A stretch of DNA of 64,000 nucleotides from Symbiodinium natans (GCA_905221605.1 CAJNDS010002584.1:62001-126000), one strand, 5' to 3'. Positions 29,248-40,739 are shown, counted from the first letter of the stretch. Notes: generated by a model from the letters alone, not told the origin. Numbers and translations are program-made.

Positions 29248-29936
29248 CACCAAAAGTACCATATTCGGGCAAGGGAGCAAGTAAGCAATATGGTTTCTGT
29301 ACCTATGGCACCTTTATTTAAGCTCCTTAACAGGAAGCCGGTGAGGGAAATCCCACCGGGTCCATGTATCTGAACAGGCTATACTCGTGCTTTCAAGCAC
29401 CTCCTAGAACAGGACTTTGGGGGGCCCAAGCGGGTCCTTGGATCCTGGGGGGGGGGGGGGAAGGATGCATGTTGGGGGGGACGAGAGACTCACAGGGTCG
29501 AAGAATGACAGAGGTTTAGGGTTTAGGGTTCAGGGTTTAGAGTTCAGCTGGGCTTTAGAAAGATTCGCTGTTGCACGCACTTGCCCCCGAAACCCTCCGA
29601 AAAATTACAGCGAAGAGCAACATGGGGGTTTACGAAAATAGGGAGCCCCTTAAAATGACCCCCAAATTAGTAGGATCCCACATGAGCAAAGCGGATTTTA
29701 CTGGAAAAGGCTTCGCCCTAAACCCTGAACGCTGAACCCTAAACCCTAAACCCTTTCAGATCCGCAGCAAGACATGGCAGAAGCGTCCCAAGCCCATGCC
29801 AAGCTGCACTTCCCGGCTTAGCAGGTGTGTGTGCAATCCCCCACACCCTCAAGCCGAACTCACTCTTACTAGGGTTTAGGGTTTAGGGTTTAGGGTTTAG
29901 GGTTTAGGGGTTACCTATACACATAAACCTTAAGCA

Positions 29937-30011
29937 TTGGCCCAATGGTTCGTGGGCTTTAGCCCAACGGTTCGTGGGCATTGGCCCAACGGTTCGTGGG
30001 CATTGGCCCGC
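29937..30011. repeat. 22-bp tandem repeat, about three copies
   Basis: Copies of CCCAACGGTTCGTGGGCATTGG with a period of 22 bases (GGTTCGTGGG at 29947, 29969 and 29991). Translations of it are repeat artefacts. Confidence 0.9.
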
Positions 30012-30194
30012 CAAGACCTCAGGGCCCAGTACTTGGGGGATTTGTATCTTCTTAATGTTGTGGGATTCTTTCGGTGGGTGGGTATTTTCCGTCGCTTGGA
30101 AAGATGCTCGACTAGTGAAAGCTCGAACATGAGATGCTGAACCCTAAGCCCTAAACCCTAAACCCTAAACCCCTCCTTGAGCCCTCCCTGAATC

Positions 30195-30275
30195 TGCAGA
30201 TTCTGGGGCTGCTTCTGGCGCCCATCTGGTCCATGGTGGCGGTGGTCGCACCTGAGTCGCTGTTAGCTTGCGGCT
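30195..30275 (+). CDS. Possible membrane-segment exon
   Basis: After TGAATCTGCAG the frame reads ILGLLLAPIWSMVAVVAPES then LLACG, a plausible transmembrane helix, and runs into TTTAGGG-derived sequence. One exon only, gene unknown. Confidence 0.3.
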
Positions 30276-33200
30276 TAGGGTTTTGGGTTTTGGGTGTTGG
30301 GTTTTGGGTTTTGGGTTTAGAGTTTAGGGTCTAGGGTTTAGGGCTCACCCCTCCCCAGCCCAGATGGAAAAATGGGTGCAGTCTTGCCCTAAGAGTCAGC
30401 AGTCCAGTTTCCCCACAGGGTTTTTTGGGGCCTGTTGCAGCGGGGGGTTGTGGCTTTAGATGGCTTCAGCAGGGTTTGGGGTTTAGGGCTTAGGGCTTCG
30501 TCGCGTCGAGCGAAAGCTGCTCGGTCGGGTTGGAGGGCCAGCTGGAACCCTAAACCCTAAGCCCCAAACCCTAAACCCTAAACCCTAGAAGGTCGATAAG
30601 CCCCGCCTTGGACCCCTAACCCCTCAAGCCTTAGCAGCCCAAAAGGGGCCTTTGTAGCAATGACATAAGGCGCCCTTCAAGGGGTGCGGGGCTTCGCTCC
30701 ATGAAGGTTTTAAGGGGTTTAGGGTTTAGGGTTTAGGGTTTAGGGTTTAGGGTTTAGGGTGGGGTTTTTGGTGCGGAAGCGGAAGGATGCTTCCAGGCGT
30801 TTCACCCAATGGGAATCCCAAGGGCGCGCGCGTGGAAGGAAGATGAATGTCCAAAAGTGTAGCTCGATGTCTGCGGAAACAAGAACGACATGTCCCAGCC
30901 CCAAAACCCTCAACCCTAAAACCCTAAACCCTAAACTCAAATCCGTGTCCCGATGACATCCGTCAGCCCAGAATATCCAGTTTCACACGCCGCCAAACCC
31001 CAAACAAACCTTTTCACCTTGGCCTCTCCAAGGGTTTAGGGTTTAAGGGGGTTTCCGTAAACCCTAAACCCTACACCCTAAACCCTAAACAATCTATCCT
31101 GGCAGATGCAGCGACTACATGCGAACCCCAGCAACCGCAACTGCAATTAGGCCCTAAACCCTGAACCCGAACCATCCTTAAACTTGAAAGCCTATAAACC
31201 CTCCAAAGGAAGCCTCGAATCTCAAAGCCTAAAACCCTAAACCCGAAACCCTGAACCCCACCTCAGGATTTCCACGTCTGGTGGGAAGTGCTTGGCTCGG
31301 GGGCCCTAGGCGCGGGCTCATGATTTTTGTTTGTTTCAGTTTCAGGTCAAGGCTTGGTGTAACTATATTTTGTAGGTTGTTTAAGTTTAGGTCAAGGTTG
31401 AAGGTTAGGTTTTCTTTTCTTTTTTTTTTGTGGGGGGGGGGGTGCGTGTTGCAGGGTTTAGGGATTTAAGGCAAAGCGTTTTGGGTTTAGGTTGTGTTTT
31501 GCGGTTTTGGTGTGGTACCCTAGACCCTAAACCCTAAACACTGGGGGGGTTTGCTTTTCGGTGTTCAGGCAAGCCTTAGGCCAGCAGGTTTCGGGTAGGG
31601 CTGAGGGTGGCTTTCGACACCCACAGCATCTTGGCCAGCCCGTTAAACCCTACACCCTACACCCTACACCCTAAACCCTAAACCCTAAACCCTAAACCCT
31701 AAACCCTAAACCCTAAACCCTAAACCCACCCCGTTGCCTTGCAAGTCCCTTCGTCCGTGCGTGCCAGGGCCGGATCCCACCCGCTCCGTGCAACTCGGCG
31801 ACCTTGGAAGAGTTGCAGGGTTTAGGGCTTAGGGTGTAGGGTTTAGGGTTTAGGGTTTGGAGTTTTTTGGTTTAGGGTCTAGGGTTCAGGGCTTAGGGAA
31901 TTGCGGTCCATGAAGCTTTAGATGGGTTCATGGTACAAACAACTTGCTGAAGCACGGCCTGTGCTGTGAGGGGGCCAGCAGCCCTCCACTCCTACTCCAA
32001 GATCTTCAAAGCTCGGACATTTTCCAGACTCTCCTTACCCTACATCCTAGAAGCCTGCAGAACCCCTCCCCCACGAACTCCCCAAAGCTACCAAGATCCG
32101 CAAGCTCGGAGGTGCCCCGACAAGCAAACAGATCCATCAGAAAGCCTTCATAAACCCCCCCCCCCCCCCCCCAAAAAAAAAAAAAAAAAAAAACAAACAT
32201 CGACCCCCAAACCCTCAACCCAACCTGCACCCTCCCCCCAAGTACCCCAACATAAGGGCCCGAAGGGTACCTTGACATCTGAAAGGGTACTTTGACAGGG
32301 CCTAGGAAACTACCCAAGACCCGGTTGAAGCTTAGTTTGTGGGCCGGCCAGCGCTGGCCCTTCCCACGCTACGGGGCGGAGATGTTTCGCCGCCGGGACA
32401 AATTATGAGGCTTTCGGGAGAAAAGGTCGAGGGTTTAGGGTTTGGGTTTAGGGTTTAGGGTTTAGGGTTTAGGGTTTAGGGTTTAGGGTTTAGGGTTTAG
32501 GGTTTAGGCTGGGGTGATGTGGTTCCCGCAACCCTCCCAATCCCCATGCTTCAACTGCACAGTTGTGACTCGGAGAACCTAACTAGCATTGATCGTCTAT
32601 CGCTTCCCGGAAATGGTGTTTGGGAGGGTATATGGCAAAGGTTCTAGTATTCTGAAGGTATGTTGAGGAGACCCCTTTCGTGAGAACAAACCACGTCGGT
32701 CGGCTTGGAGCATGCAGAGATATTCGGACGCGTCGGGCGCTCCACGACACAGAAGAGATCCGCCAAGTGGCTTAGGATATGGGTATTTCCCGATAGGGGT
32801 ACTCCTTGTTAGATTGGAATCCCCTTTAAAGGGACACCCCACACCCCCCCCCCCCCCCAAAAAAAAAAAAGGTACCCCTACTTTCGGCAACTCCCACATA
32901 GGATTTTGGATTTAGGGCTTAGGGCTCAAGACTTCTAGGTTGATAGAAGGACAGATACGAGACAAGCTGAAAATGTAGGGACCCGGATGGGAAAAATTGC
33001 AACATGCTTCGGGGGGAGGGGGGTATTACACACCCTAAACCCTAAACCCTAAACCCTAAACCCTAAACCCTTGGGTGACCTCCGGGGCTTTGTCCGGCAG
33101 CCGAGGAGCAGACTTCACCAGCTACATCGGAGGCTTGCCCCATGGAGATCCCGGCACCAAGAAGAAGGCCTCCGCCCTGGGTTTAGGGTTTCGGGTTTAG

Positions 33201-33439
33201 GGCTAGGGTTTAGGGTTTAGGGTTTGGGGTTTAGGGTGTAGGGTTTTGGGTTTTAGGGGCTCGAAATGGGGAGGCTGTAGGGCTCGGGACTATGTAGGAC
33301 GTAGGGTTGGGCTTGAGTGGGGCTAGCGTTTGGGGTTTAGGGCAAAGGGGCTCATCACTGTTTAGGGTTCAAGGGCTACACTGGTCCAGGTGTAAAGAAG
33401 CAGGCCGTTCTTGCTAGGGTTTACACGGCGCGAAGCATC
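30276..33439. other. Array- and homopolymer-rich stretch
   Basis: Arrays at 30712-30760 (TTTAGGG), 31646-31730 (CCCTAAA) and 32430-32510 (TTTAGGG). Homopolymer pairs C(n)A(n) at 32155-32193 and 32846-32872, and T(n)G(n) at 31420-31442. F4-like inverted sequence at about 32780-32895. Weak exon-like frames are 30760-30900 (KRKDASRRFTQWESQGRARG) and 33098-33178 (GADFTSYIGGLPHGDPGTKK). Nothing recognised. Confidence 0.45.
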
Positions 33440-33582
33440 TATAGGTCCCACCAAGCGCTGATGATAGCTCCTTTTGACAAAGCAAACAGGGACGCAAAGC
33501 GCGTTGGGCGCATCCACCAGTGGTGCAGCACATGCGCAAGGATGATATGCCCAAATCGAGAAGTGAGCGAAAAAAAGCCTTA
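33419..33582 (+). CDS. Hypothetical exon-like frame
   Basis: The frame following CTAGGGT reads YTARSIYRSHQALMIAPFDK, then ANRDAKRVGRIHQWCSTCAR and PNREVSEKKP, ending in TAA where a CCCTAAA array starts. It is rich in basic residues with a CSTCAR pair. Not recognised. Confidence 0.4.
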
Positions 33583-33694
33583 AACCCTAAACCCTAAACC
33601 CTAAACCCTCTTATTCGGAGTAAGGAATTATGGATTGTGGGCGACTCCCGCACCCCGATGCTACAAGGATGTTCTGCGACTCATGATCCGTCAG

Positions 33695-34951
33695 TTATGG
33701 TTAGGGTTTAGGGTTTAGGGTTTAGGGTTTGGGGTTTAGGGTTTAGGGTTTAGGGTTTAGGGTGGCTAGCAGAATTGTCGTTTTTGGTTTGCGGGGGGAG
33801 GGGGGGGGGGTTGGGGTTCTGCTGCAGCATGCCACTTTCATAGGTTTGGGTGTGTTGGGGAAACACAACCCAAGCCCCCAAGCCCCCTCGAAAACAAGGC
33901 GTCGCAGAGAAACACCCCAAGAAGTCAACACCCAGCCCTTAACCCCAAACCCTAAGGAGAACTCCACAAGCCCGGAAGGTGCCCTAACGCCATCAACAGC
34001 CAAGAAGCGCTAACACCCGTAAGCCCCAAAAAAAGCGAACTTGCCTCCAGGTTCTGCGGTTCTGTGACTTTCTGCGGCCACACTCCCCACCTTCGTGGCT
34101 GGAGGTCCAAGGGGGCGTTTGGGGAGGCTGTTTGAGGGTTCTGAAGGGGTCTTTCGAGGGCTTCTTTAAGGGGCCCACAGGGTTGCGGGCGTGTAGGGCT
34201 TTAGGCTGTTCAAGGTTTAGGGTTTAGGGTTGAGGGTTTAAGGTTTGGGGTTTAGGGTTTAAGGTTCAGGGTTTAGGGTTTAGGGTTGGAGCCCTAAACT
34301 CTGAGCCCCTTATCCTAAACCTTGCCGCGGTGTGAAACTCGAAGCCCCACAACCTCACGAGCCCGTAAGCCACCCCAACCCCAAACGGCTTCCCAAGACA
34401 GGGGTACAACCTTTCTGGGATTTCCTAAACGTCAAGGATCATGGTATTTTTTGGGGTATGTTCGGGTGGAACCCCCGATGTTGCACCCAAACACCCTCAA
34501 CCCTAAGCCTTATACCTAAACCCTAAACCCTAAACCCTATAAACCCTAAACGCCCCTAAAGCCCGGTAAGAGCAGAGGATCTCTCTGAGAGCCCCGCGGC
34601 CGACTCCGCGGCGGACCTCTGCGGGCCCAAGGGATTCGGGTGGGTTCTGGCAAAGGTTCAAGCTTAGGGTTTAGGGTTTAGGGTTGAGGGTTTAGGGTTT
34701 AGGGTTTCAGGGGTGTGGGTTTAGGGTTTAGGGTTCAGGGTTCAGATTTAGGATTTAGGGTTGAGGGTTAAGATTTTGGGTTTACCTGGGACCCTCTTTG
34801 CCTACAGATTTATGGGCGGTACCTACTAAGCTACTACAAAAGCAGTAGGTAAACAGAGTGCCAGGTAGCGTCTGGGGCGAGCTTAGGGAGGGTTTAGAGC
34901 CTTAGCCGGCCCGCCGAAGTGAGCAGCCTTTTCAGGTTTACGGTTTTAGGT
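33695..34951. other. TTTAGGG tracts and minor islands
   Basis: TTTAGGG arrays at 33702-33765, 34215-34290 and 34670-34770; a G run at 33795-33810; an exon-like frame at 34588-34660 (ESPAADSAADLCGPKGFGWV). No gene supported. Confidence 0.45.
34783..34869. mobile_element. Foldback element (TACCTGG ... CCAGGTA)
   Basis: The left arm TACCTGGGACCCTCTTTGCC and right arm GGTAAACAGAGTGCCAGGTA are inverted repeats with about five mismatches, around GCGGTACCTACTAAGC. Single copy in this window. Confidence 0.6.
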
Positions 34952-35044
34952 TGGGATGTTCCCCCTGATACTAACAGCTCCTTACTAGGGATTCTAATAG
35001 GGGGAGTGCGTTTATCCCTATGACGGACTGTTCGTATCTTCCCA
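34952..35044. mobile_element. Foldback element, family F1
   Basis: Starts TGGGATGTTCCCCCTGATAC and CTAACAGCTCCTTACTAGGG. The right side has GACGGACTGTTCGTATCTTC and lacks the perfect GGGGGAACATCCCA end. Confidence 0.7.
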
Positions 35045-35332
35045 AAGTGCAAGGTTTTAGGGTTCAGGCGCTGCAGCGTTTGCAACACAGCACTCCCGCC
35101 CGGCTCCCAGCCGCCAGACAGGAGCCCCAAAACCACCCCAATCTTCACGCATGGCGTGAAGACTCAGCCTTGCACCCTGAATCGTACACGCTGAACCATA
35201 TATAAACCCTATACCCCCTAAACCCTAAGCCCCCTAAACCCCGTACACCCTAAACCCTAGCCCTAAACCCTAAACCCCCTAAACCCCAAACCCCGACCTC
35301 AAAGCCCACACGAAAACCCCGCAACTTGGAGG

Positions 35333-35432
35333 GCCGCGCTGCGGGCCGAGGGCTACTTCAGCTTCTGGGAGCTTTGCCAGGCGCCGGACAAGGCCTCTCT
35401 TGGTTTTTGCGAGGAACGAGTGGCGGTTTAGG
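35333..35432 (+). CDS. Hypothetical exon-like frame
   Basis: The frame reads TWRAALRAEGYFSFWELCQA then PDKASLGFCEERVA before a TTTAGGG tract. A further frame at 35600-35727 (AEGPLATQFQANLLSWHLEL then ARAHLQLEASWGVR, ending TAA) may be the next exon; both contain an AEG motif at their start. Between them are TTTAGGG units and a T(n)G(n) run. Unrecognised. Confidence 0.4.
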
Positions 35433-36154
35433 GTTTTAGGATTTAGGGCTTGGGGTGTAGGGTTTAGGGTTTAGGGTTTAGGGTTTAGGGTGGTTTGGGG
35501 CTTAGTTTTGGGGGGGCTTTGGGGGTTTGGGTTTACTTTCCGGGGGTTGTTGGGGACTCGGTTTTTTTGGTGGGGGGGGGGGTTCTTCGGACTGTCATGG
35601 CTTTTCGACCTGTCTGTTGAGGGCTGAGGGGCCTCTCGCTACACAGTTTCAAGCAAATCTTCTGAGCTGGCATTTGGAGTTGGCGCGTGCCCATTTACAG
35701 CTTGAGGCATCCTGGGGTGTCAGATAAGGCAGGTGGCAAAACGAACTAAACCCTGAACCCTACGGTATTTCATCAGCTTCACAACTCGAGCTTCAAGCAG
35801 AGGCCCCGAAACCTCTCCCAAGCCCGAAGCCACAGACCTCGGCCCCTGAAGAACTGAGGATCAGTTTTCGGGTTTTGGGTTTAGGGCAGGCTTCGTGGTA
35901 AAGAGATCAGGGTTGTGCTTGTGGGTGCCTAAGCAAGGCGCTCTGACTTTGAGATCCCCCTAAACCTTAAAACCCTACACCCTATACATCACATCATTTG
36001 GGTTTTTGAGGGGTGTTTGGGTGTGGCGAGCCCTGAAAACACGGGCGTAGGTCTTTGCGACAAGGATCTGGGCACTTAGGGGTGCAGGAAGACGGGGGCC
36101 ATCCGTTTATGGGATATTTTGTTATGCAGTCCCTAAACCGTTGTGGTTCTCATA

Positions 36155-36217
36155 TGGGATGTTCCCCCGTTTAACAGCGCCCCCCCCCCCCAACTAAGAA
36201 TCAGGGGGAACATCCCA
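36155..36217. mobile_element. Foldback element, family F1 (short)
   Basis: TGGGATGTTCCCCCGTTTAA on the left and AGGGGGAACATCCCA on the right, with a C run in place of the usual interior. Confidence 0.8.
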
Positions 36218-36489
36218 AGTTCTAATGATTCTGGCTGTTATTCTTGTTGACAACAATTTCAATAACAGCAACTTAATATGAAGAATACATGTTCCTCGGT
36301 AGGCCCTTGGGACATTTCATATGTTCCCCTATGGGGTTTAAGAGGCTCAAATTCAGGAATATGTTTAGAGGGTTTTAAGGGCCATCCGAGGGTTATAAAT
36401 GGGGTTTAGGGTTTAGGGTTTAGGGTTTAGGGTAATACCTCTTCGAACCGCAGAGTTTATCGTGTGTTGTCTTTGCGCCCAATAGCCTT

Positions 36490-37545
36490 CAAGCCCCAAC
36501 CGGCGCGAAATGCTTGTGCACCATGAAGATAGCTCGCAGAACGGTTTCGGGTTTAGAGTTAGAATGGCTACGGCTCAAGGGTTCGGCTACGAGGCCCCAG
36601 TGGGCGTGCATGTTTTTTTCCCAGATTACTTGCTCCCTCTCGTACGCACTGGAGTGCAAATTATCGCTTGCATTGCCTTGGCCATCCGAGTTGCCAAGCG
36701 AAGTGGGAACGATGTTGCGGCTCATCATCTCTGGCAGGCACTTTATGCATCCTGGCCAAGAGATACTCACAGCAAAAATCAGTCTGTACAAGGCCTTGCG
36801 TGTTGAGACAGAACCTTTTCGTGACGGAGTCGCTCGAAGTCCTGCGATTGAGAAAGACGACAAGTGTCATATTGCGAAGTGCTCTGAGCAGCGAGTTTCA
36901 GAAGAAGAAGGTTCTAGTCAGGTCAGAGATCACTTTCGTTTTAATTACTTTGCTATCACCTTTTCTGTCGTTTAAAAAGGTATTTGCGCTTTACTTCTGT
37001 GGAGGATATTTTTTGGATGAGTAATCTAATTTGAATTTAGTAACTGTTACCATAATTTAATTTTTTGTTTGTTGATTTTGCAGGTGGGTATTTCTATTTT
37101 TGTTTTTAGACCGACGAGCACAGGCCCACCTCACCATACAGATGCACTGGTGCGACGTGCTCTCATGGTGCGAATGGCCTTGGGCCAAGGCAGCAAGATG
37201 CAGTGGAGCAGGAGTCCACACAAGTAAAGCTGAGCTGAGCCACGGTCTTGATGAGCAGAACGTTTCGCCGGCAGACTCGCCAAACCCCGATCTTGATGAG
37301 GATCCAGCTGCTTTCCTGCAACACTTCTTCTCAGTGGCGTCTGGTGATGAAGAAGCAATCCGGGGACTACGGCACTTGACATGTCATTCGGATGAGCTCT
37401 CCCTCAGTGGCACGTTCCCGGCTTACCAGGCTCTACCTAGAAATTGGTGAAGAGCTTCGCAACATTGAACAGCGAATAGGTATGAACTCTCGGCGTGCTT
37501 CTACAGCTCTAAGAGCGTACGAAGCCAGGTCCCGGCAGCACTGAG
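36490..37545 (+). CDS. Unrecognised gene or gene fragment, several frames
   Basis: From 36514 to 36900 both strands are open for more than 100 codons, so strand is uncertain there (+ contains KISLYKALRVETEPFRDGVA; - contains SWPGCIKCLPEMMSRNIVPT). A T/A-rich intron-like segment (about 36905-37083) ends TGTTGATTTTGCAG. The + frame 37100-37450 then contains PNPDLDEDPAAFLQHFFSVA and ASGDEEAIRGLRHLTCHSDE. A second frame (37393-37545) overlaps and continues as LTRLYLEIGEELRNIEQRIG to TGA, so a small intron or frame change is likely near 37400. This stretch has no telomere-like arrays. Family unknown. Confidence 0.4.
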
Positions 37546-37675
37546 CCCGGTTGCAAAAACAGAAAAAGGGTTTAGGGTTTAGGGCATAGGGCTTAATTAG
37601 GGCTTAGGGTTGAGGGTTTAGGGTTTAGGGGGGCTGCAACACCTTTCAAGCCCATGTAATGTAGGGCTCCTGGGC

Positions 37676-37800
37676 ACTCCACTGCAAACCCAAGACCCAA
37701 AAAAGGCGCCTGAGGAGCTCTCTGACTGGCCTGTGGAAGTTCGCACGGAGAAGCGGTCTCTGGACCGCTTTTTTTCCTACGGGACTTGGGGGGCGGTAAG
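37676..37800 (+). CDS. Hypothetical exon-like frame
   Basis: The frame reads PKKAPEELSDWPVEVRTEKR then SLDRFFSYGTWGAV and is followed within a few bases by an 11-unit TTTAGGG array. Typical acidic/basic soluble-protein composition. Not recognised. Confidence 0.4.
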
Positions 37801-37801
37801 G

Positions 37802-37875
37802 ATTTAGGGTTTAGGGTTTAGGGTTTAGGGTTTAGGGTTTAGGGTTTAGGGTTTAGGGTTTAGGGTTTAGGGTTT
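37802..37875 (+). repeat. TTTAGGG array
   Basis: About ten perfect units directly after the exon-like frame ending near 37800, that is, in intron position. Confidence 0.95.
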
Positions 37876-38485
37876 GCTTTCATAGTTGATCATGTACCCC
37901 ATGTACCTCCTTGAAAGGCTTTCAGGGTTGTATGTGGCAGGGGGGGGTAGAATGTACCTGCGTCCTAAATTCCCCACAAAGAACTACCTAATAGAAAGGC
38001 TCAGGGACGCTAGGTGTTGGACCCTAAGCCCTAAACCCGAAACCATAAACCCTAAACCCTAATCATCTTTACTTTTGCGGACATGGCGAACCTTCGGCGC
38101 ACAGCTTGCAGGGAGTTGGTGGGGCTTAGGAGACCTTGCCACCCCGTTCCCGAAACCCTAAACCCCAAACCCTAAACCTTAAACCCTTCAAGAGCTATAA
38201 TCCAAGCCCTATGTACTCCTTCAAAGGGCTATGTAGGACGTACAACAAAAACCGATGATGTGGAGCCTTGTGTGCAGCTCCTCTAGATTCGGGCCTCCAA
38301 AAGCCTCAGTGGAACCCGCGGCCTCACCTACTAGGGTTTAGGGTTTAGGGTTTAGGGTTTAGGGTGCCCGGATGCAAAAAGGGTGTAGGGTGTAAGGTTT
38401 AGGGTTTAGGGTTCAGGGGTCCTGCTAAGCTGTATTTTTTTTTGGCCCCCTTCCGTGCAGCATAGCCGGGATAGAGAACCCCAGA

Positions 38486-38692
38486 GGCTTCGGGTTTAGG
38501 GTTTAGGGTTAGGGTTTAGGATTTAGGGTTTAGGGCTTTTAGGGTTTTAGGGTTTTAGGGTTTTAGGGTTTTAGGGTTTTAGGGTTTTAGGGTTTTACGG
38601 TTTTACGGTTTTACGGTTTTACGGTTTTACGGTTTTACGGTTTTACGGTTTTACGGTTTTACGGTTTTACGGTTTAGGGTTTAGGGTTTAGC
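38486..38692 (+). repeat. TTTAGGG, TTTTAGGG and TTTTACGG octamer arrays
   Basis: Standard heptamers give way to about eight TTTTAGGG octamers, then about ten TTTTACGG octamers, then heptamers again. Each variant forms its own uninterrupted block. Confidence 0.95.
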
Positions 38693-38965
38693 GTTCTCCC
38701 TGGTTGCAAAGGGGTTGTCCAGGGATCTATGGCTCCAAGCCCACAGCACCCAGACTCTTTGGGGATTCTCGCGGGTGCCAGTTCGCCTCGAAGGACAGCT
38801 GCTCGACGGGGGCTGCGAGGCAACTTCCCCAGTTTAGGGTTTAGGGTTGAAAAGAGCTTGGGGTGTAGTGGTGGGTTTGGGAAGAGAGTTTCCATTCTGG
38901 ATTTAGGATTTCGGGTGGGGGGGGAGGGGGAGGAGCCCTTCTGGAACATGGAAAACAATAAGACT

Positions 38966-39081
38966 TGTGTTCACGCCAAACTGCGCTCCGTTCATAGTCT
39001 CCTTCTGTCTGATCCATTGCGACTGTGTTCACGCCAAACTGCGCTCCGTTCATAGTCTCCTTCTGTCTGATCCATTGCGAG
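38966..39081. repeat. 58-bp perfect tandem duplication
   Basis: TGTGTTCACGCCAAACTGCG ... CTGATCCATTGCGA occurs twice with a period of 58 bases and no visible mismatch. Confidence 0.95.
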
Positions 39082-39384
39082 CGCGCATAGGACTCTGCAT
39101 TTGGTGAAAAGCTTATGGGAAACGAAGAGGGAGGCGTTTCCAATCGAGATTGAATCAAGAATGTGGAGGCTTGGGTTAAAGGCTCGCGAGGGCGTCAAGA
39201 GGTCCCCAGGCCTGCCCAGGAGGTCCCCCCCCCAACCCTAAACCCTAAAACCCCCCCAAAAAAATTGCAAATGGTTTGGGAGGCGCAAGAATCTTGTCAC
39301 CCGACCTGAAGCTGCCCTGCAAAGCCCTACACAAATGGGTCCGAAGCCTCAAAGAGTTTGGGCGGTAGGTTTAGGGTGTAGGGC

Positions 39385-39535
39385 TCTGGTATCAATATTG
39401 ATGATAGTAAGCAGAAGATCGTAATATTAATAACAACAACAATAACAATCATAATAAGAATGAAAATAATAATAGGAACAATAATAGTAGTAATAATGTT
39501 AATACTAATGTTAATATGTGTAGATTGGCATTTTG
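39385..39535. repeat. AT-rich trinucleotide tract
   Basis: Imperfect AAT/AAC/ATA repeats over about 150 bases. Confidence 0.85.
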
Positions 39536-39635
39536 ATTCTCACACAATTTAAATGCAATTGGGACCTGTGTTAGTAGGTAGCACCAATCAATCAGGGTTT
39601 AGGGGACGTTCAACCCAGCCACCTAGTCCTCACAG

Positions 39636-39785
39636 GCTCCCGGCGCCGCCGCAGTTGTCCCAGTTTCTGGCCAGGAATGGCACACGGACCACGAGCAGGT
39701 GAGTCGCAAGAGTCGACCGAAAAAGCTGTCAGACGCTCCCCCTCCCAAAGAAGCCCCTCAGCGCATCAAGACCTCTAAGCCCTAG
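39636..39785 (+). CDS. Hypothetical terminal exon, basic C-terminus
   Basis: CACCTAGTCCTCACAG is a good 3' splice site. The frame reads APGAAAVVPVSGQEWHTDHE then SRKSRPKKLSDAPPPKEAPQ, ending in RIKTSKP and TAG. The RKSRPKK run could be a nuclear localisation signal. The family is not recognised, and preceding exons are not identified. Confidence 0.45.
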   Translation, partial: APGAAAVVPVSGQEWHTDHEQVSRKSRPKKLSDAPPPKEAPQRIKTSKP

Positions 39786-39898
39786 AAGTTCTGGGACCCC
39801 CAACCTCTGTGCTTGCCAATCTGTCATACCACTCTGAGACTTTGTCTTAAAAAGACCCCACAAACCACCTCCACAAACTCCCTTGCCTTGCCCCCCCG

Positions 39899-40325
39899 CT
39901 CCCAAACCCCGCTTTTTTAAAAACCGTGCAAGCGTGCTGTTAGCTGTTAGATCAAACAAATCCCATTTGAAAACTATTGTGTTTGCAAATGGGGGGGGCT
40001 GCGCCCCCCCCCCAACCCCCCCGCTTTTTTAGAAGCCGACCCAAGCGTGCTTCTAGGCCATACGAATCCCTTGCAAAACTCATCTTGCGAGATTGTGACT
40101 GCAAAAGGGGGGGGAATTCCCGGTGTGCAAGCGTGCTTTTAGTTCAACGAATCGCTCCCAAAACTCATTTTGCGAACATCGCTTTGCAAATGGGGGGGGG
40201 GGGGGGTGGGGGGCCCCAAACCCCCCCGGCTTTTTGAAGGCGCGCAAGCTTGCTTTAAGACAATAAGAATCCCGTCCAAACCCATCATGCGAGCACCATG
40301 TTTGCAAATTGGGGGGGGGGGGGGT
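39899..40325. repeat. Diverged satellite, four copies of about 85-115 bp
   Basis: Each copy has CCCCGCTTTTTT-like sequence, then GTGCAAGCGTGCTTTTAG, CGAATCCC, AAAACTCAT, TTGCGA and TTTGCAAATGGGGGGG. Copies start near 39899, 40012, 40120 and 40210 and end in G runs of different length. Divergence is considerable. Confidence 0.8.
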
Positions 40326-40367
40326 TGCTACCCCAAGGGTTATTAGATGTGGTCAGGTTCCGGACAC

Positions 40368-40492
40368 GCGGTACCGCTGAGGAGCCTGCGGAAGCTGAAA
40401 ACCAGCCAAAAATCCAGCAAAATACACAGAAAAGAATTCCAACCAGAGGAGGAGGACAGGCAGAACCAGAGGGCCTGTTCAGAAAACCATAA
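40368..40492 (+). CDS. Hypothetical low-complexity C-terminal exon
   Basis: The frame reads GTAEEPAEAENQPKIQQNTQ then KRIPTRGGGQAEPEGLFRKP and a TAA. Gln/Glu-rich, so composition alone gives weak support. It follows the satellite directly. Confidence 0.3.
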
Positions 40493-40659
40493 GAAAAGCA
40501 AGGAAAAACAAAAAAAATAAAATCCTCGCTCCTTTTCTTTTGGATATTGATCTTTGTATTCCTCGTGCCATTTTTACAAATGTGCGCTTTACTTTATCCA
40601 GGAGCTCGGGAAGGCGGTTTGGGGTTTAGGAGGGTTTAGGGGTTACATTTCCTCTTCGT

Positions 40660-40735
40660 AGGGTTTAGGCTCCCTTATAACCCCCTTTAAGCCAAAAAGG
40701 GCACCCTTTTGATTCCCAGGTTACTCCTTGTCAAG
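40660..40735 (+). mobile_element. F4-like inverted element
   Basis: GGCTCCCTTATAACCCCCTT and AAAAAGGGCACCCTTTTGAT resemble the channel-gene F4 introns, and it ends TTCCCAGG like a 3' splice site. Confidence 0.45.
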
Positions 40736-40739
40736 CATT

